From: CAVUCH01 sp963763095
Lineage (GTDB): Bacteria; Acidobacteriota; Vicinamibacteria; Vicinamibacterales; JAENWD01
Direction: 5' to 3'
Length of the DNA: 64,000 nt
NCBI GenBank assembly: GCA_963763095.1
Contig: CAVXNR010000015.1
Location: 1-64,000, forward strand
Every line of letters starts with the position of its first letter. The first letter of the stretch is position 1. The position numbers were made by a program, and so were the translations under genes. This document shows, piece by piece, positions 17,781 to 27,089 of the stretch. The notes under the pieces were generated by a model. That model searched no databases. It saw only the letters and a list, made by a program, of their open reading frames with translations, and was not told where the DNA came from.

Positions 17781-19616
17781 TCATGGCCGGCCGGGCGCTT
17801 CCTCGTGCTCCGGCTCCGGGATGAAGCCCGCAGCGCGGCCGCTGGTCGCCGCCGCGATCTCGTCCAGTGGAAACTTCGGCGTCCGATCCGCGAAGAGCAG
17901 GCCGTTGGCCTCCTGGTACGTGTCAGCGAACTGCGTGTAGCAGAATCCGGTCAGCACGCCGATGTTGCGGACGGCAAGCAGCAGCTCCGAGTACTGCCGC
18001 GCGAATTGTCGTGCGGTCGCCGTGCGCGAGTACCCCCACACGCCGTCCACGCCGGGCGCATAGCAGATGCCGCCGAACTCCGACAGCACGATCGGTTGAT
18101 CCACCTGTGACTGTCCTTCGAGCACGAGCACACGACCACCGGGCCGTTCGCGCCGGAACAGTCGTGGCAGCTCGTCCTCCGCGTGATACCGCCGTGCGAT
18201 GCGGTCGGGCGAGTCGTCGTAGTCGTGGATGCCGATGATGTCGGTCGCGACACTCTCCCATCCGTCGTTGCCGACGACGGGCCGCGATGGATCGAGCGTC
18301 TTCGTCAGGTGATAGAGCCCTCTGACGAAGTGCCGCTCGGTGGCGACGTCCGGCAGGTTGGGCACGCCCCACGACTCGTTGAGCGGCACCCACGTGACAA
18401 TGCAAGGGTGGCTGATGTCGCGCAGCAGGGCCTCCGCCCACTCGCGCGTGAGGCGTCCGACGGACGTCTGCGTGAAGCGATAGGCGCTCGGCATTTCTTC
18501 CCACACGAGGAGCCCCAGCCGGTCGGCCCAATACAGGTAGCGAGGGTCCTCGATCTTCTGGTGCTTTCGCACGCCGTTGAAGCCCATGGCTTTGGCCAGC
18601 TCCACATCGCGCCGCAGCGCCGCATCGTCCGGCGCCGTGATACCGGTGGCCGGCCAGTAGCCCTGATCCAGCACGAGACGCAGGAAGAAGGGCCGTCCGT
18701 TGAGGAGGAACCGATCGCCCTGTACTGACACCGCCCGGAGCGCGGTGTAGCTGCTGACGGCGTCGAGGAGTTCGCCGCGCTCGCCCCACAGCTCGAGCTC
18801 TGCCTGGATGAGGGTCGGGGAGTGCGGGCTCCAGAGAAATTCATTGCGTGAGTCGTCGATGCCGGGGTCCGACAGAGCGATCCGGCGATGCACGCTGCCC
18901 GCGACGACCGCGTATGTGTCGTCGGCAATGAGGGTATCGCCGATGCGGAGCCTCACGCACAACCGCAGGCGCTCGCGTGCCTGGCCGGCGACCGATGCCT
19001 CGAGGCCGATCTCCCAGCGCTCCAGGTTCGGCGTCCAGCGGAGCGTGCGAATCCAGGTGGGTGGGACGCGCTCGATCCAGACCGTCTGCCAGATTCCGGT
19101 CGTGCGGGGATACCAGATCGAATGCGGCTGCAGCTGCCAATCCTGTTTGCCCCGCGGCTTCGCGAGATCGGACGGGTCGTCGTACGCGCGGATCACGACG
19201 CGCTGCAGCGGCCCGTCGTCGAGCAGATCGGTGATGTCGAACGCGAAGGGCGTGTACCCGCCCTCGTGTTCGCCGCAGGTCGAACCGTTGATCCAGACGG
19301 TTGCGCGGTGATCGACGGCCCCGAAGTGCAGCAGGATGCGGCTTCCGTCTGTCGGCCGCAGCAGTGCGAAGTCGCGGCAATACCAGCAGGCCTGGTAGAA
19401 CCCCTGGTCGCCCACACCGCTCGCCGGTGTCTCCGGCGCAAACGGCACGGTGATGGCGCGGTCCCAGAGCACGTCGCCCGGCCCTCGGCAGATCGCGTCG
19501 TGGTCGAGCGCGAACTCCCACTCGCCATTGAGTGGCATCCAGGTTTCGCGTACCAGTTGCGGCCGGGGGTATCCACGGCCCTGATCGAGGTCGGTGGCAG
19601 GTCTGAAATGTGACAT
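17781..19616 (-). CDS. Glycoside hydrolase family 2 protein
   Basis: Predicted beta-glycosidase (beta-galactosidase, glucuronidase or mannosidase type). Three GH2 domains are visible in 611 aa: a jelly-roll sugar-binding domain (WMPLNGEWEFALD, LLHFGAVDHRATVWINGS), an immunoglobulin-like domain in the middle and a TIM barrel with GFNGVRKHQKIEDPRYLYWA, the acid/base region WVPLNESWG and the nucleophile region LSEFGGICY. No signal peptide is visible, so it should be cytoplasmic. ATG 19616 is preferred to a frame-internal start at 19640 that would overlap the next gene. It lies 14 bp after the GH1-like gene and is probably co-transcribed. The exact sugar cannot be read from the sequence. Confidence 0.9.
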   Translation of the reverse strand: MSHFRPATDLDQGRGYPRPQLVRETWMPLNGEWEFALDHDAICRGPGDVLWDRAITVPFAPETPASGVGDQGFYQACWYCRDFALLRPTDGSRILLHFGAVDHRATVWINGSTCGEHEGGYTPFAFDITDLLDDGPLQRVVIRAYDDPSDLAKPRGKQDWQLQPHSIWYPRTTGIWQTVWIERVPPTWIRTLRWTPNLERWEIGLEASVAGQARERLRLCVRLRIGDTLIADDTYAVVAGSVHRRIALSDPGIDDSRNEFLWSPHSPTLIQAELELWGERGELLDAVSSYTALRAVSVQGDRFLLNGRPFFLRLVLDQGYWPATGITAPDDAALRRDVELAKAMGFNGVRKHQKIEDPRYLYWADRLGLLVWEEMPSAYRFTQTSVGRLTREWAEALLRDISHPCIVTWVPLNESWGVPNLPDVATERHFVRGLYHLTKTLDPSRPVVGNDGWESVATDIIGIHDYDDSPDRIARRYHAEDELPRLFRRERPGGRVLVLEGQSQVDQPIVLSEFGGICYAPGVDGVWGYSRTATARQFARQYSELLLAVRNIGVLTGFCYTQFADTYQEANGLLFADRTPKFPLDEIAAATSGRAAGFIPEPEHEEAPGRP

Positions 19617-19630
19617 GGAGTGTCCCAGGG

Positions 19631-20802
19631 TCAGTCGCAAACGAGCGCGTCACTGAGTGCTTCGGCGACCGTCGCCTGCGCCTCGCGTAGTGCGCCGGCG
19701 TATTCGGCGTTGAGCACGCGGCGGAGCGTGCCATCCGGGTCGTGTGTGAAATCGAACAGGCCGCTGTTATGCCAATGGTTCGCGTCTTCCCAGTCGGGAC
19801 GGTCGATGACCGGATACAGGCAGACGCCTTCGATGGGGATCCCGTTGCGGATCGCCGCCGCGATCTCGTCGCCGATCTCCCGTATCCATCGTGCACGCCC
19901 ACTGCCGAAATGGCTGGTCTCCCCGATGCAGATGGGACGCTGATAACGCCGGTACAGTCCTTCGATCAGCTGATGAAGCGGTACCCACCGATCGTCCCTG
20001 GGCTCATCCTCCCACCGCAAGCGCCCGCCGCCGTGTTCCCACTGGTTCGAGTGGTAGAAATTCAGTCCCATGATATCGAGGTACTTCGCTGCGCCGCCCA
20101 GGTTCGGTTCCCGAGCGCCGACCAGCATGTCCCACGCTTCGAACTGGCTCTCGTCGTAGCGCCGGGCCTGCCTCAGCGAGCTCGGGCTGATCGCGCCGGG
20201 GGAACACCTTGATCACCGGATCGACGTGCACGATCCGCGCTCGCGGATCGACCTGCCAGACCGCGTCGATGCCAGCGATGGCGGCTCGAACCAGCTGCCG
20301 TTTCAGCTCGTTGCCACGCCCGCGTGCATGGGGGTGGATGAACCCGCCTGCGTCGCCCGCTGCCCAGCACAAAAACGAGATCTCGTTGATGGGCGAATAG
20401 AAGGGCACCTCGTCCGTATTGTCGGCCACGACCCGGGCAACGGCGCCGCAGTAGCGTGCGAAGCGGTCGACCCACGCGGGTGAGAAGACGTCGAGATCAT
20501 CGGGCCACCCGTAGTGGCAGAGAGTCCAGATGACCTGCACGTGCTCATCGACGGCCGCGCGCAGCATGGGGAGGAATGATGAGAAGTCGTAGCTGCCGCC
20601 GCGATCGATCAGCGGCCACCGCACACCGTCCCGAACGGTGCCCAATGCCGGCCCCGTTCATCAGGCGGTAGTCGGATGCGGCCAGCACGTCGTGCTGTGT
20701 GGCTGCGATCAGGTCGAGGCGCGTGTTCAACCGGTTGACGTGACAGGCGCCTTCGAAGCCGCCCATCCAGAATGAGCGGAACAGGTGTGACGGATCTGAC
20801 AA
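19631..20802 (-). CDS. GH1-like (clan GH-A) glycosidase, two frameshifts
   Basis: About 390 aa resembling family 1 beta-glucosidase-like proteins. Three frame segments join cleanly: FRSFWMGGFEG to DYRLMN, then GTVRDGVRWPLID to VIKVFP, then RRYDESQFEAWDM to the end. The breaks fall at the CCC of 20641-20643 and the G5 of 20198-20202; removing one base at each restores GIGTVRDGVRWP and VFPGAISPSSLRQARRYDES. The acid/base is in SPINEISF and the likely nucleophile in ICIGETSH. TTG 20802 is chosen because GGAGGG lies just upstream and FRSFWMGG follows. Both active-site regions are intact, so indels in the assembly are likely. It precedes the GH2 gene by 14 bp. Confidence 0.8.
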
Positions 20803-20981
20803 TCGGCCCTCCAGAGTCGGGACGCGGAGCTTCTGCAAGCGCGACGCACGCTGCAGGGCGCCGGCGACGACTCAGACTGGGATGCGTGGTGTGGTGGAGT
20901 GCGGGTGCGCAGCGGGCGCACCCCTCTGGTATATCGGCGGCACGGTTCGGGCCGTTAGCGTGTGGATCCGCTCGAGCGGCG

Positions 20982-21833
20982 TCAGTAGCTGTGGAAGCCG
21001 CGCCCGGTCTTCCGCCCGAGATGTCCCGCCGCCACCATCCGGCGGAGCAGGGGGCATGCCCGGTATTTCGGATCGCCGAGCCCGGCGTAGAGGACATCGA
21101 GTATCGCGAGGCACACGTCGAGGCCGATGAAGTCTGCCAGCGTCAACGGACCCATCGGGTGGTTCATCCCGAGCTTCATCACCGTGTCGATCGCCTCCGC
21201 CGTGCCCACGCCCTCCATGAGCGCGAACACGGCTTCGTTGATCATCGGCATGAGGATGCGATTTGCGATGAAGCCGGGATAATCGGCCGCTTCGACCGGG
21301 GTCTTGCCCAGCGCGCGACACAGGGCGCTGGCCGTCTCCATGGCCTCGGCACTCGTAGCCTGCCCGCGGATGAGCTCGACGAGCGTCATGAGCGGGACCG
21401 GGTTCATGAAGTGCATCCCCAGCACCAGCTCGGGCCGCCGCGTAGCGGCTCCCAGCACCGTGATGGAGATGGACGACGTGTTGGACGTGAGCAGACCGCC
21501 TGCCGGGACGATCGCATCGAGCCGTTCGAACAGCGCGCGCTTTGCCGTCGCGTCCTCGACGATCGCCTCCACCACGCAGTCGACCTCTGCGAACCCGTCG
21601 AGACCCGTCAGGAAGGTGAGCCGGCCTGTCGCCGCATCGCGATTCTCCGCCGTCACCGTACCCTTCTCGACGAACTTCGCCAGGCTGCGATCGATTGCCG
21701 CGCGTGCACGGTCGAGCGCGGGTGCCGACGCATCGTGAAGGCGCACGCTGTAGCCCGCCTGCGCGAACACCTGGGCGATACCGCTGCCCATCGTGCCGCT
21801 GCCCACGACCCCAATCGTCGCGATCTCACGCAT
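20982..21833 (-). CDS. hbd: 3-hydroxybutyryl-CoA dehydrogenase
   Basis: NAD(P)-dependent oxidation or reduction of 3-hydroxyacyl-CoA, probably 3-hydroxybutyryl-CoA. The 283-aa protein shows the Rossmann motif VGSGTMGSGIAQVFAQAGY, the catalytic His in LGMHFMNPVPLM, and the C-terminal domain with GFIANRILMPMINEA and MNHPMGPLTLADFIGLD. Its length matches the stand-alone short form rather than the FadB fusion. ATG 21833 is chosen at the start of the Rossmann fold; the open frame extends upstream without conserved residues. It sits 19 bp after the thiolase gene, giving a two-step acetoacetyl-CoA module. Direction (butyrate or PHB synthesis versus fatty-acid breakdown) is not shown. Confidence 0.92.
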   Translation of the reverse strand: MREIATIGVVGSGTMGSGIAQVFAQAGYSVRLHDASAPALDRARAAIDRSLAKFVEKGTVTAENRDAATGRLTFLTGLDGFAEVDCVVEAIVEDATAKRALFERLDAIVPAGGLLTSNTSSISITVLGAATRRPELVLGMHFMNPVPLMTLVELIRGQATSAEAMETASALCRALGKTPVEAADYPGFIANRILMPMINEAVFALMEGVGTAEAIDTVMKLGMNHPMGPLTLADFIGLDVCLAILDVLYAGLGDPKYRACPLLRRMVAAGHLGRKTGRGFHSY

Positions 21834-21852
21834 GACGCCTTGCAACGAATCG

Positions 21853-23031
21853 CTACCGCTCGACCGCCAGTGCGACGCCGTTGCCACCGCCCAGGCACAG
21901 GGTGGCGACACCACGCCGGGCACCACGCCGCGCCATCGCATACAGCAGCGTCGTGAGGATCCGCGCGCCGCTGGCGCCGATGGCGTGACCAAGCGCCACG
22001 GCCCCGCCGTTCACGTTGACGCGAGCCATATCGAGACCGAGCTCGCGGGCGACCGCGACTGACTGCACGGAGAAGGCTTCGTTCAGCTCGAACAGATCCA
22101 CTGAATCGACGGACCAGCCAACCTTGTCGAGGAGCTTCCGCACGGCGGGCACGGGGGTCATCATCACGAGCCCCGGCCGGAGCCCGCTCGTGGCCTGGCC
22201 GACGATGCGCGCGAGCGGCTCGCGCCCGAGCGCCTGCGCACGCTCGGCCGCCATCACCACGAGTGCCGCGGCTCCGTCATTCACGCCAGGCGCATTGCCT
22301 GCCGTGACGGTGCCGTCTGCCTTGAACGCCGGCTTCAGTTTCCCCAGCGCCTCTGCGGTCGTGTCCGGTCGAATCGGCTCGTCACGATCGATGATCACCG
22401 GCGAGCCCTTCTTCTGGGGAATCGTCACCGGCAGAATCTCGTCGCTGAAGAAGCCCGCGTCGGTGGCGGCCGCCGCACGGCGGTGGCTCTCGGCGGCATA
22501 CGCGTCCTGCTCCTCGCGGGTGACGTGGTAGGTCTCGGCCACGGTCTCGCCCGAGATGCCCATGTGGCAATTGTCCATGGCGCACCAGAGGCCGTCGTGG
22601 ATCATCAGGTCCCGCAACTCGCCGTTGCCCATGCGCAGGCCTTCGCGGATGCGCGGCAGGATGTAGGGCGTGTTGCTCATCGACTCCATGCCGCCCGCCA
22701 CCGCCACGTCGATGTCACCGACGGCGATGCCCTGGGCTGCGAGCATCACGGCTTTCAGGCCCGAGCCGCAGACCTTGTTGATGGTGAGCGCCGCGACCGA
22801 CTCGGGCAGCCCGCCGCCGAGCGCCGCCTGACGGGCAGGGGCCTGGCCGAGCCCCGCCGATACGACGTTGCCCATGATGCACTCGTCGACGCTCGCGGGA
22901 TCGATCTGGGCGCGCGCGACGGCCTCGCGCACCACGAGCGCGCCGAGTTGAGGCGCGGTGAAATCCTTCAGAGCGCCGAGGAACTTGCCTGTCGGGAGCC
23001 TGACGGCGCTGACGATGACGGCTTCGCGCAT
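21853..23031 (-). CDS. Acetyl-CoA C-acetyltransferase (thiolase)
   Basis: Condenses two acetyl-CoA to acetoacetyl-CoA or cleaves the reverse. The 392-aa sequence has the acyl-accepting Cys in INKVCGSGLKAVM, the NEAFSVQ box, the catalytic His in GGAVALGHAIGASG and the second Cys in TLCLGGGNG, all in normal order and spacing. ATG 23031 begins MREAVIVSAVRLPTGKF, the typical N-terminus. Upstream on the same strand is the DciA-like gene (54 bp), downstream the hydroxyacyl-CoA dehydrogenase (19 bp). The pair points to acetoacetyl-CoA or 3-hydroxybutyryl-CoA metabolism; no crotonase or PHB synthase lies in the window. Confidence 0.95.
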   Translation of the reverse strand: MREAVIVSAVRLPTGKFLGALKDFTAPQLGALVVREAVARAQIDPASVDECIMGNVVSAGLGQAPARQAALGGGLPESVAALTINKVCGSGLKAVMLAAQGIAVGDIDVAVAGGMESMSNTPYILPRIREGLRMGNGELRDLMIHDGLWCAMDNCHMGISGETVAETYHVTREEQDAYAAESHRRAAAATDAGFFSDEILPVTIPQKKGSPVIIDRDEPIRPDTTAEALGKLKPAFKADGTVTAGNAPGVNDGAAALVVMAAERAQALGREPLARIVGQATSGLRPGLVMMTPVPAVRKLLDKVGWSVDSVDLFELNEAFSVQSVAVARELGLDMARVNVNGGAVALGHAIGASGARILTTLLYAMARRGARRGVATLCLGGGNGVALAVER

Positions 23032-23085
23032 GATCTGTCGTGAGTGGGTGGTCGCTGATGCGGCGCCTTCCGCGCCTCGTGCCGC

Positions 23086-23388
23086 CTATGCGTCGGCGTG
23101 CTGGTCCTGCTCGGTGGCGAGCGCGATCCTGCGGACGGCCTCCGCGCCCAGCAGCGGCTTCAGGCGGGGCAGGATCAGGGAAAAAGCGCTCTCGACCTCC
23201 CGGCCCCAGTTGGGATCGTGTACCCGGACCAGCAGTGTTCCGCTCTCGAGCAGCCGCACGCGTGTCGCCCGTGCCATCGCTGAGCCGACCACCGTGCGCC
23301 ACGCGAACTCGACCTTGTCGGGCGTCAGTGGGGCTCGCGCCAGCAGGGCCGGCAGGACAGTGGACAGGAGACGAGAGGCGGGGTCCAT
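23086..23388 (-). CDS. DUF721 (DciA-like) protein
   Basis: A 100-aa DUF721 protein. Members include DciA, the ancestral loader of the replicative helicase DnaB. Seen: the conserved core EFAWRTVVGSAMARATR, then LLVRVHDPNWGREVE and LILPRLKPLLG. It is about the family's shortest form, with no long basic extension. The 28-bp gap to maf is divergent, so their promoters must overlap. Role as helicase loader is inferred only from the family; no dnaB or dnaA gene lies in the window. Confidence 0.8.
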   Translation of the reverse strand: MDPASRLLSTVLPALLARAPLTPDKVEFAWRTVVGSAMARATRVRLLESGTLLVRVHDPNWGREVESAFSLILPRLKPLLGAEAVRRIALATEQDQHADA

Positions 23389-23416
23389 CCGATTGTCGAG
23401 TGTATCATCGCGGTGC

Positions 23417-23989
23417 GTGCGCTTGGTTCTCGCCTCCGCGTCGCCCCGCCGGGCCGACCTGTTGACGTCCGCCGGGTTCGTCTTCGAGGTTCGGCGGGTC
23501 GCGATCGACGAATCGGTCCGGCCCGGAGAAGGCGCGGCGGACTACGTGCGGCGGCTCGCCGTGGCGAAGGCCGAAACCGCCGCGGATCCGTCCCGCACTC
23601 ACGAGATCGTGCTCGGCGCGGACACCACGGTGGTGATCGACGGCGACATTCTCGGCAAGCCGCGCGACGACGAGCACGCCGCGGGCATGCTGCGGCGGCT
23701 CGCGGGCCGCGAGCACGAGGTCCTCACGGGCGTGGCGCTGCGGCACGATGCACGGACGGTATCGGACGTCGCCTGCACCGTGGTGCAATTCGCGCAGCTC
23801 AGTGAGGAAGATCTCGCATGGTACGTCGCGTCAGGCGAGCCGCGCGACAAGGCCGGCGCTTACGGGATCCAGGGGCTTGCCTCGCGTTTCATCGAGCGGA
23901 TCGACGGTTCGTATACGAATGTCGTCGGTCTGCCCGTGGCGCTGGTGGCCCGGCTCATGCGGGAGCTCGTCTTGCCGGCCCGACGGTGA
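23417..23989 (+). CDS. maf: Maf family nucleoside triphosphate pyrophosphatase
   Basis: Maf proteins hydrolyse non-canonical or selected NTPs (dTTP/UTP type for YhdE) and limit mutagenic nucleotides. The 190-aa protein has the opening ASASPRRADLLTSAGF, the acidic metal region LGADTTVVIDGDILGKPRD, VLTGVALR and DKAGAYGIQGLASRFIERI, all characteristic. GTG 23417 is chosen because it directly precedes the conserved RLVLASASPRR; the longer open frame upstream runs through the divergent dciA-like gene. It lies upstream of the ccm operon, which has its own promoter in the gap, so co-regulation is not required. Confidence 0.93.
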   Translation: MRLVLASASPRRADLLTSAGFVFEVRRVAIDESVRPGEGAADYVRRLAVAKAETAADPSRTHEIVLGADTTVVIDGDILGKPRDDEHAAGMLRRLAGREHEVLTGVALRHDARTVSDVACTVVQFAQLSEEDLAWYVASGEPRDKAGAYGIQGLASRFIERIDGSYTNVVGLPVALVARLMRELVLPARR

Positions 23990-24030
23990 CCACAACCCTT
24001 GCGTGGCCCGGTTCTGGCATCGGCGGACGG

Positions 24031-24059
24031 TTGACCGGCCCCGGGACCGGCAGTATTCT
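24031..24059 (+). promoter_or_regulatory. Promoter of the ccm operon
   Basis: TTGACC (24031-24036), a 17-bp spacer and TATTCT (24054-24059). Transcription should start near 24066, only about 10 nt before the ccmE ATG, so the leader is very short. Confidence 0.65.
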
Positions 24060-24075
24060 GGGCCCGTAGCAGCAT

Positions 24076-24501
24076 ATGAACAGCAAAGTTGTTCGGGTAG
24101 GTCTCACCACCTGCGTGCTGGTGCTGGCCTTCGGCGGCCTGCTCTGGTCCACGCTGCGCGACGGCACCGAGTACTACAAGCACGTCGAGGAAGTGAGCGC
24201 GCAGCCGGATGCGTGGTACGGGAAGAAGCTGCAGTTGCACGGCTTCGTGGTTGCCGACTCAATCCTGCGGAAGCGCGACTCCCTCGACTACCGCTTCCAG
24301 GTGCAGAGCAAAGGCGCGGTCATCCCGGCCAGCTACACCGGCATCGTGCCCGACACGTTCAAGGACGAAGCGGAAGTGGTGCTGAAGGGCACCCTCACGC
24401 CGAACGGGTTCACCGTGGACCCGAACGGGGTGATGGCGAAGTGTCCCTCGAAATATGAGCCGAAACCGGGCGCGTCCGGCGCGGCCCCTCCCGGCGTCTG
24501 A
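24076..24501 (+). CDS. ccmE: CcmE haem chaperone, cysteine (CxxxY) type
   Basis: Periplasmic, membrane-anchored haem carrier of system I cytochrome c maturation. The 141 aa comprise one N-terminal membrane helix (TTCVLVLAFGGLLW), an OB-fold barrel (KKLQLHGFVV, FQVQSKGAVIPASYTGIVPD, EVVLKGTL) and a short tail. Where classical CcmE has the haem-binding His in an HxxxY motif, this one has C123-P-S-K-Y127. CxxxY CcmE variants are known from archaea and some sulfate reducers. This is the first gene of an operon running to about 31.7 kb that includes ccmF, ccmA, ccmB and ccmC, so it is not a stray paralogue. Haem attachment through Cys is inferred. Confidence 0.92.
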   Translation: MNSKVVRVGLTTCVLVLAFGGLLWSTLRDGTEYYKHVEEVSAQPDAWYGKKLQLHGFVVADSILRKRDSLDYRFQVQSKGAVIPASYTGIVPDTFKDEAEVVLKGTLTPNGFTVDPNGVMAKCPSKYEPKPGASGAAPPGV

Positions 24502-24603
24502 CCGGGGACAGTCCCGTCCCATGTGAGCCACGCCCGAGTGTGATCGGGTACTTCAGCCGGGTCGCTCGTCCGGCGCCTCTTGTCTAGCGGCATCACCCAT
24601 ACC

Positions 24604-27089
24604 ATGGCCTCACTTGGCTCGTTCACCCTGCTCGCAGGTTTCGTGATCGCCGCCTACGCTGCCGCGATCTCGGTGCTCGGCGCGCGCCGCGGCTCGCGCC
24701 GGCTGATCGAGAGCGGCATCGGCGCCCTCTACCTCACGACGGCACTGATGACGGTCGCCTCGGGCGTGATCGTCTACGCATTCGTGTCTCACGATTACAG
24801 CATCAAGTACGTGCAGCGGTATCCGACGCCGTGCAGCCGCTGTTCTACAAGATCACCTGGTACTGGGGCGGCCTGGACGGCTCCATCCTGTTCTGGGTGT
24901 TCCTGCTCTCCGTGTTCGGGGCGATTGCCGTCCGCGTCAACCGTGAGCGGCACCGCGAGCTGATCCCGTACGTGGTGGCGGTCATCTCGGTCGTCGAGAT
25001 GTTCTTCCTGTTCATGATGGTGATCCACCGGAACCCGTTCGACACGTTCCTGGGGCAGGTGCCGCCCGACGGCCGCGGGCTGAACCCGCTGCTGCAGAAC
25101 CCCTACATGGTGATTCACCCGCCCTCGCTGTACATCGGGTTTGTCGGCATGACCATTCCCTTCGCGTTCGGCATGGCGGCGCTGATCACCGGCTACCTCG
25201 ACGACTCGTGGCTGCGCGCGGTGCGCCGCTGGACGATGGTCAGCTGGCTGTTTCTCTCCTTCGGGCTGACGCTGGGGATGATCTGGGCCTACGAGGAGCT
25301 CGGGTGGGGCGGCTACTGGGGCTGGGATCCGGTGGAGAACGCCGGGTTGCTGCCGTGGTTCACGGCGACCGCGTTCCTGCACTCCGTCATCGTGCAGGAG
25401 CGGCGCGCCATGCTGCGCGTCTGGAACGTCACGCTCGTGATCGTCACGTTCTTCCTGACGATCTTCGGTACGTTCATGACGCGGTCCGGTGTCGTCCAGT
25501 CGGTGCACGCGTTCGGCGAAGACCGGGCGCTGGCGTGGATGTTCACGGTGTTCATGGTCGTCATCCTCGCCTTCAGCTTCGGGCTGGTGATCTACCGCCT
25601 GCCGCTGCTGCGTTCCCGCCATGAGCTCGACTCGTGGGCGTCACGCGAGGCGGCCTTCCTGGTCAACAACTGGATTCTTCTGTTCGCGGCGCTGTTCGTC
25701 CTGTTCGCCACGATGTTCCCGACCCTGAGCGAAGCGATCACCGGCGAGCGGCTCACGGTGGGGCCGCCCTTCTTCAACAAGTGGATGACGCCGATCGGCC
25801 TGGCCCTGCTGGTGCTGACCGGAATTGCTCCGCTGCTGGCGTGGCGGAAGTCGACGATTTCGAACCTGCGCTTCCAGTTCATGTGGCCGGTGCTCACGTC
25901 CGTTGTGACGGGGGTGACACTCGTCGCGCTCGGCGTGCGCGTCTGGATCTCCGGAATCTGTTTCGTGATGTGCGCGTTCGTGACCGCGACGATTCTCCAG
26001 GAGTTCGTCAGGGGCGCGCGCGTGCGGCAGGAAGGAACTGGCACAGACCTGTTTACCGCGCTGGTGGGCGTCGTCGGCCGCTCGAAGCGTCGCTACGGCG
26101 GCTACATCGTGCACCTCGGGATCGTGCTGATCTTCTTCGGCTTTGCCGGTGAGGGCTTCAAGATGGAGGAGCAGGTGCTCCTCAAGCCGGGGCAACAGGG
26201 AACGGTCGGACCGTTCACCGTCCGGCTCGAAACGGTTCGCGTGACCGATGACGGACAGAAGCAGATGATCACGGGGCACCTGCGGGTGTCGGAGGGCGGC
26301 CGCGAGTTCGGGATGTACCCGGCGAAATGGTTCTTCCGCAAGCATGAGGAGGAGCCCACGACCGAGGTGGCCATTCGTCGCGGCCTTACCGAGGACGTCT
26401 ACATCGTGATGCCGGCCTTCAACCTGCAGGACCAGTCCGCGAGCCTGCATATCGTGGTCAATCCGCTCGTGAACTGGATCTGGTTCGGGTTCGCCGTGAT
26501 GGCGATCGGGACGGCGATTGCGCTGCTCCCCGAGCGCGCGTACAGCTTCGCGCTGGCCAAGCTGCCCGCGGAGGCGGCCTCGACCACGACGGCGCTGCTC
26601 CTGCTCGTTTTGCTGTTGCCCGCTGCCGTGCATGCGCAGCACGTCGAGACGGGGCAGACCGTGCCGGTGATCGCGCGATCGGGCCTCGAACGTGAGCTGC
26701 AGCAGAACCTGATCTGCATGTGCGGCACCTGCGGGCGCCAGCTGTTGTCGCAGTGCCAGTGCGGCTATGCCCAGAACATGCGCGCGGAACTGGCGAAGCT
26801 CATCACGGCGGGCCGCACGCGCGAGCAGGTGATCGACTACTACATCGCCAAGTACGGCAGCCAGGAACCGCTGGCGCAGCCCATCGACGAGGGGTTCAAC
26901 CGCCTGGCCTGGGCCGTGCCGTACATGCTCGGCGCCACAGGCCTGCTCGTGACCGGCCTGGTCGCGGTGCGGTGGACGCGCCGTGGCGCAACGGCGAGGG
27001 CCGCCGACCTGTCTGCCACCGATCAGAACGCACCCAGGGATCCCGCCCTCGAGAGCCGTTTGAACGATGAGCTCAGCAACCTTGACTGA
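24604..27089 (+). CDS. ccmF: CcmF-CcmH fusion, one frameshift
   Basis: Haem lyase core of cytochrome c maturation. The CcmF part has about 14 membrane segments with the haem-handling WWD domain (GWGGYWGWDPVENAGLLPW) and the family motifs YSIKYVQRY and ITWYWGGLDGSILFW. After the last CcmF helix comes a second signal-like helix (LLLLVLLLPAAVHAQ) and a CcmH domain with ICMCGTCGRQLLSQCQCGY and VIDYYIAKYG, then a closing helix. The frame breaks at 24818-24822; adding one base restores RYSDAVQPLFYKITW. Total about 828 aa. CcmH normally has a single LRCxxC; here CMCGTC and CQC give five cysteines. ATG 24604 is chosen. It overlaps the next gene by 23 bp. Confidence 0.9.

Noticed and set aside
16106..17824. 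572-codon plus-strand frame over recA
   Set aside because: Antisense to recA and the recA-YdjM gap, with Arg/Asp-rich composition typical of high-GC shadow frames.
22958..23416. N-terminal extension of Maf
   Set aside because: It runs antisense through the dciA-like gene and thiolase start and has no conserved residues; the Maf core begins at 23417.
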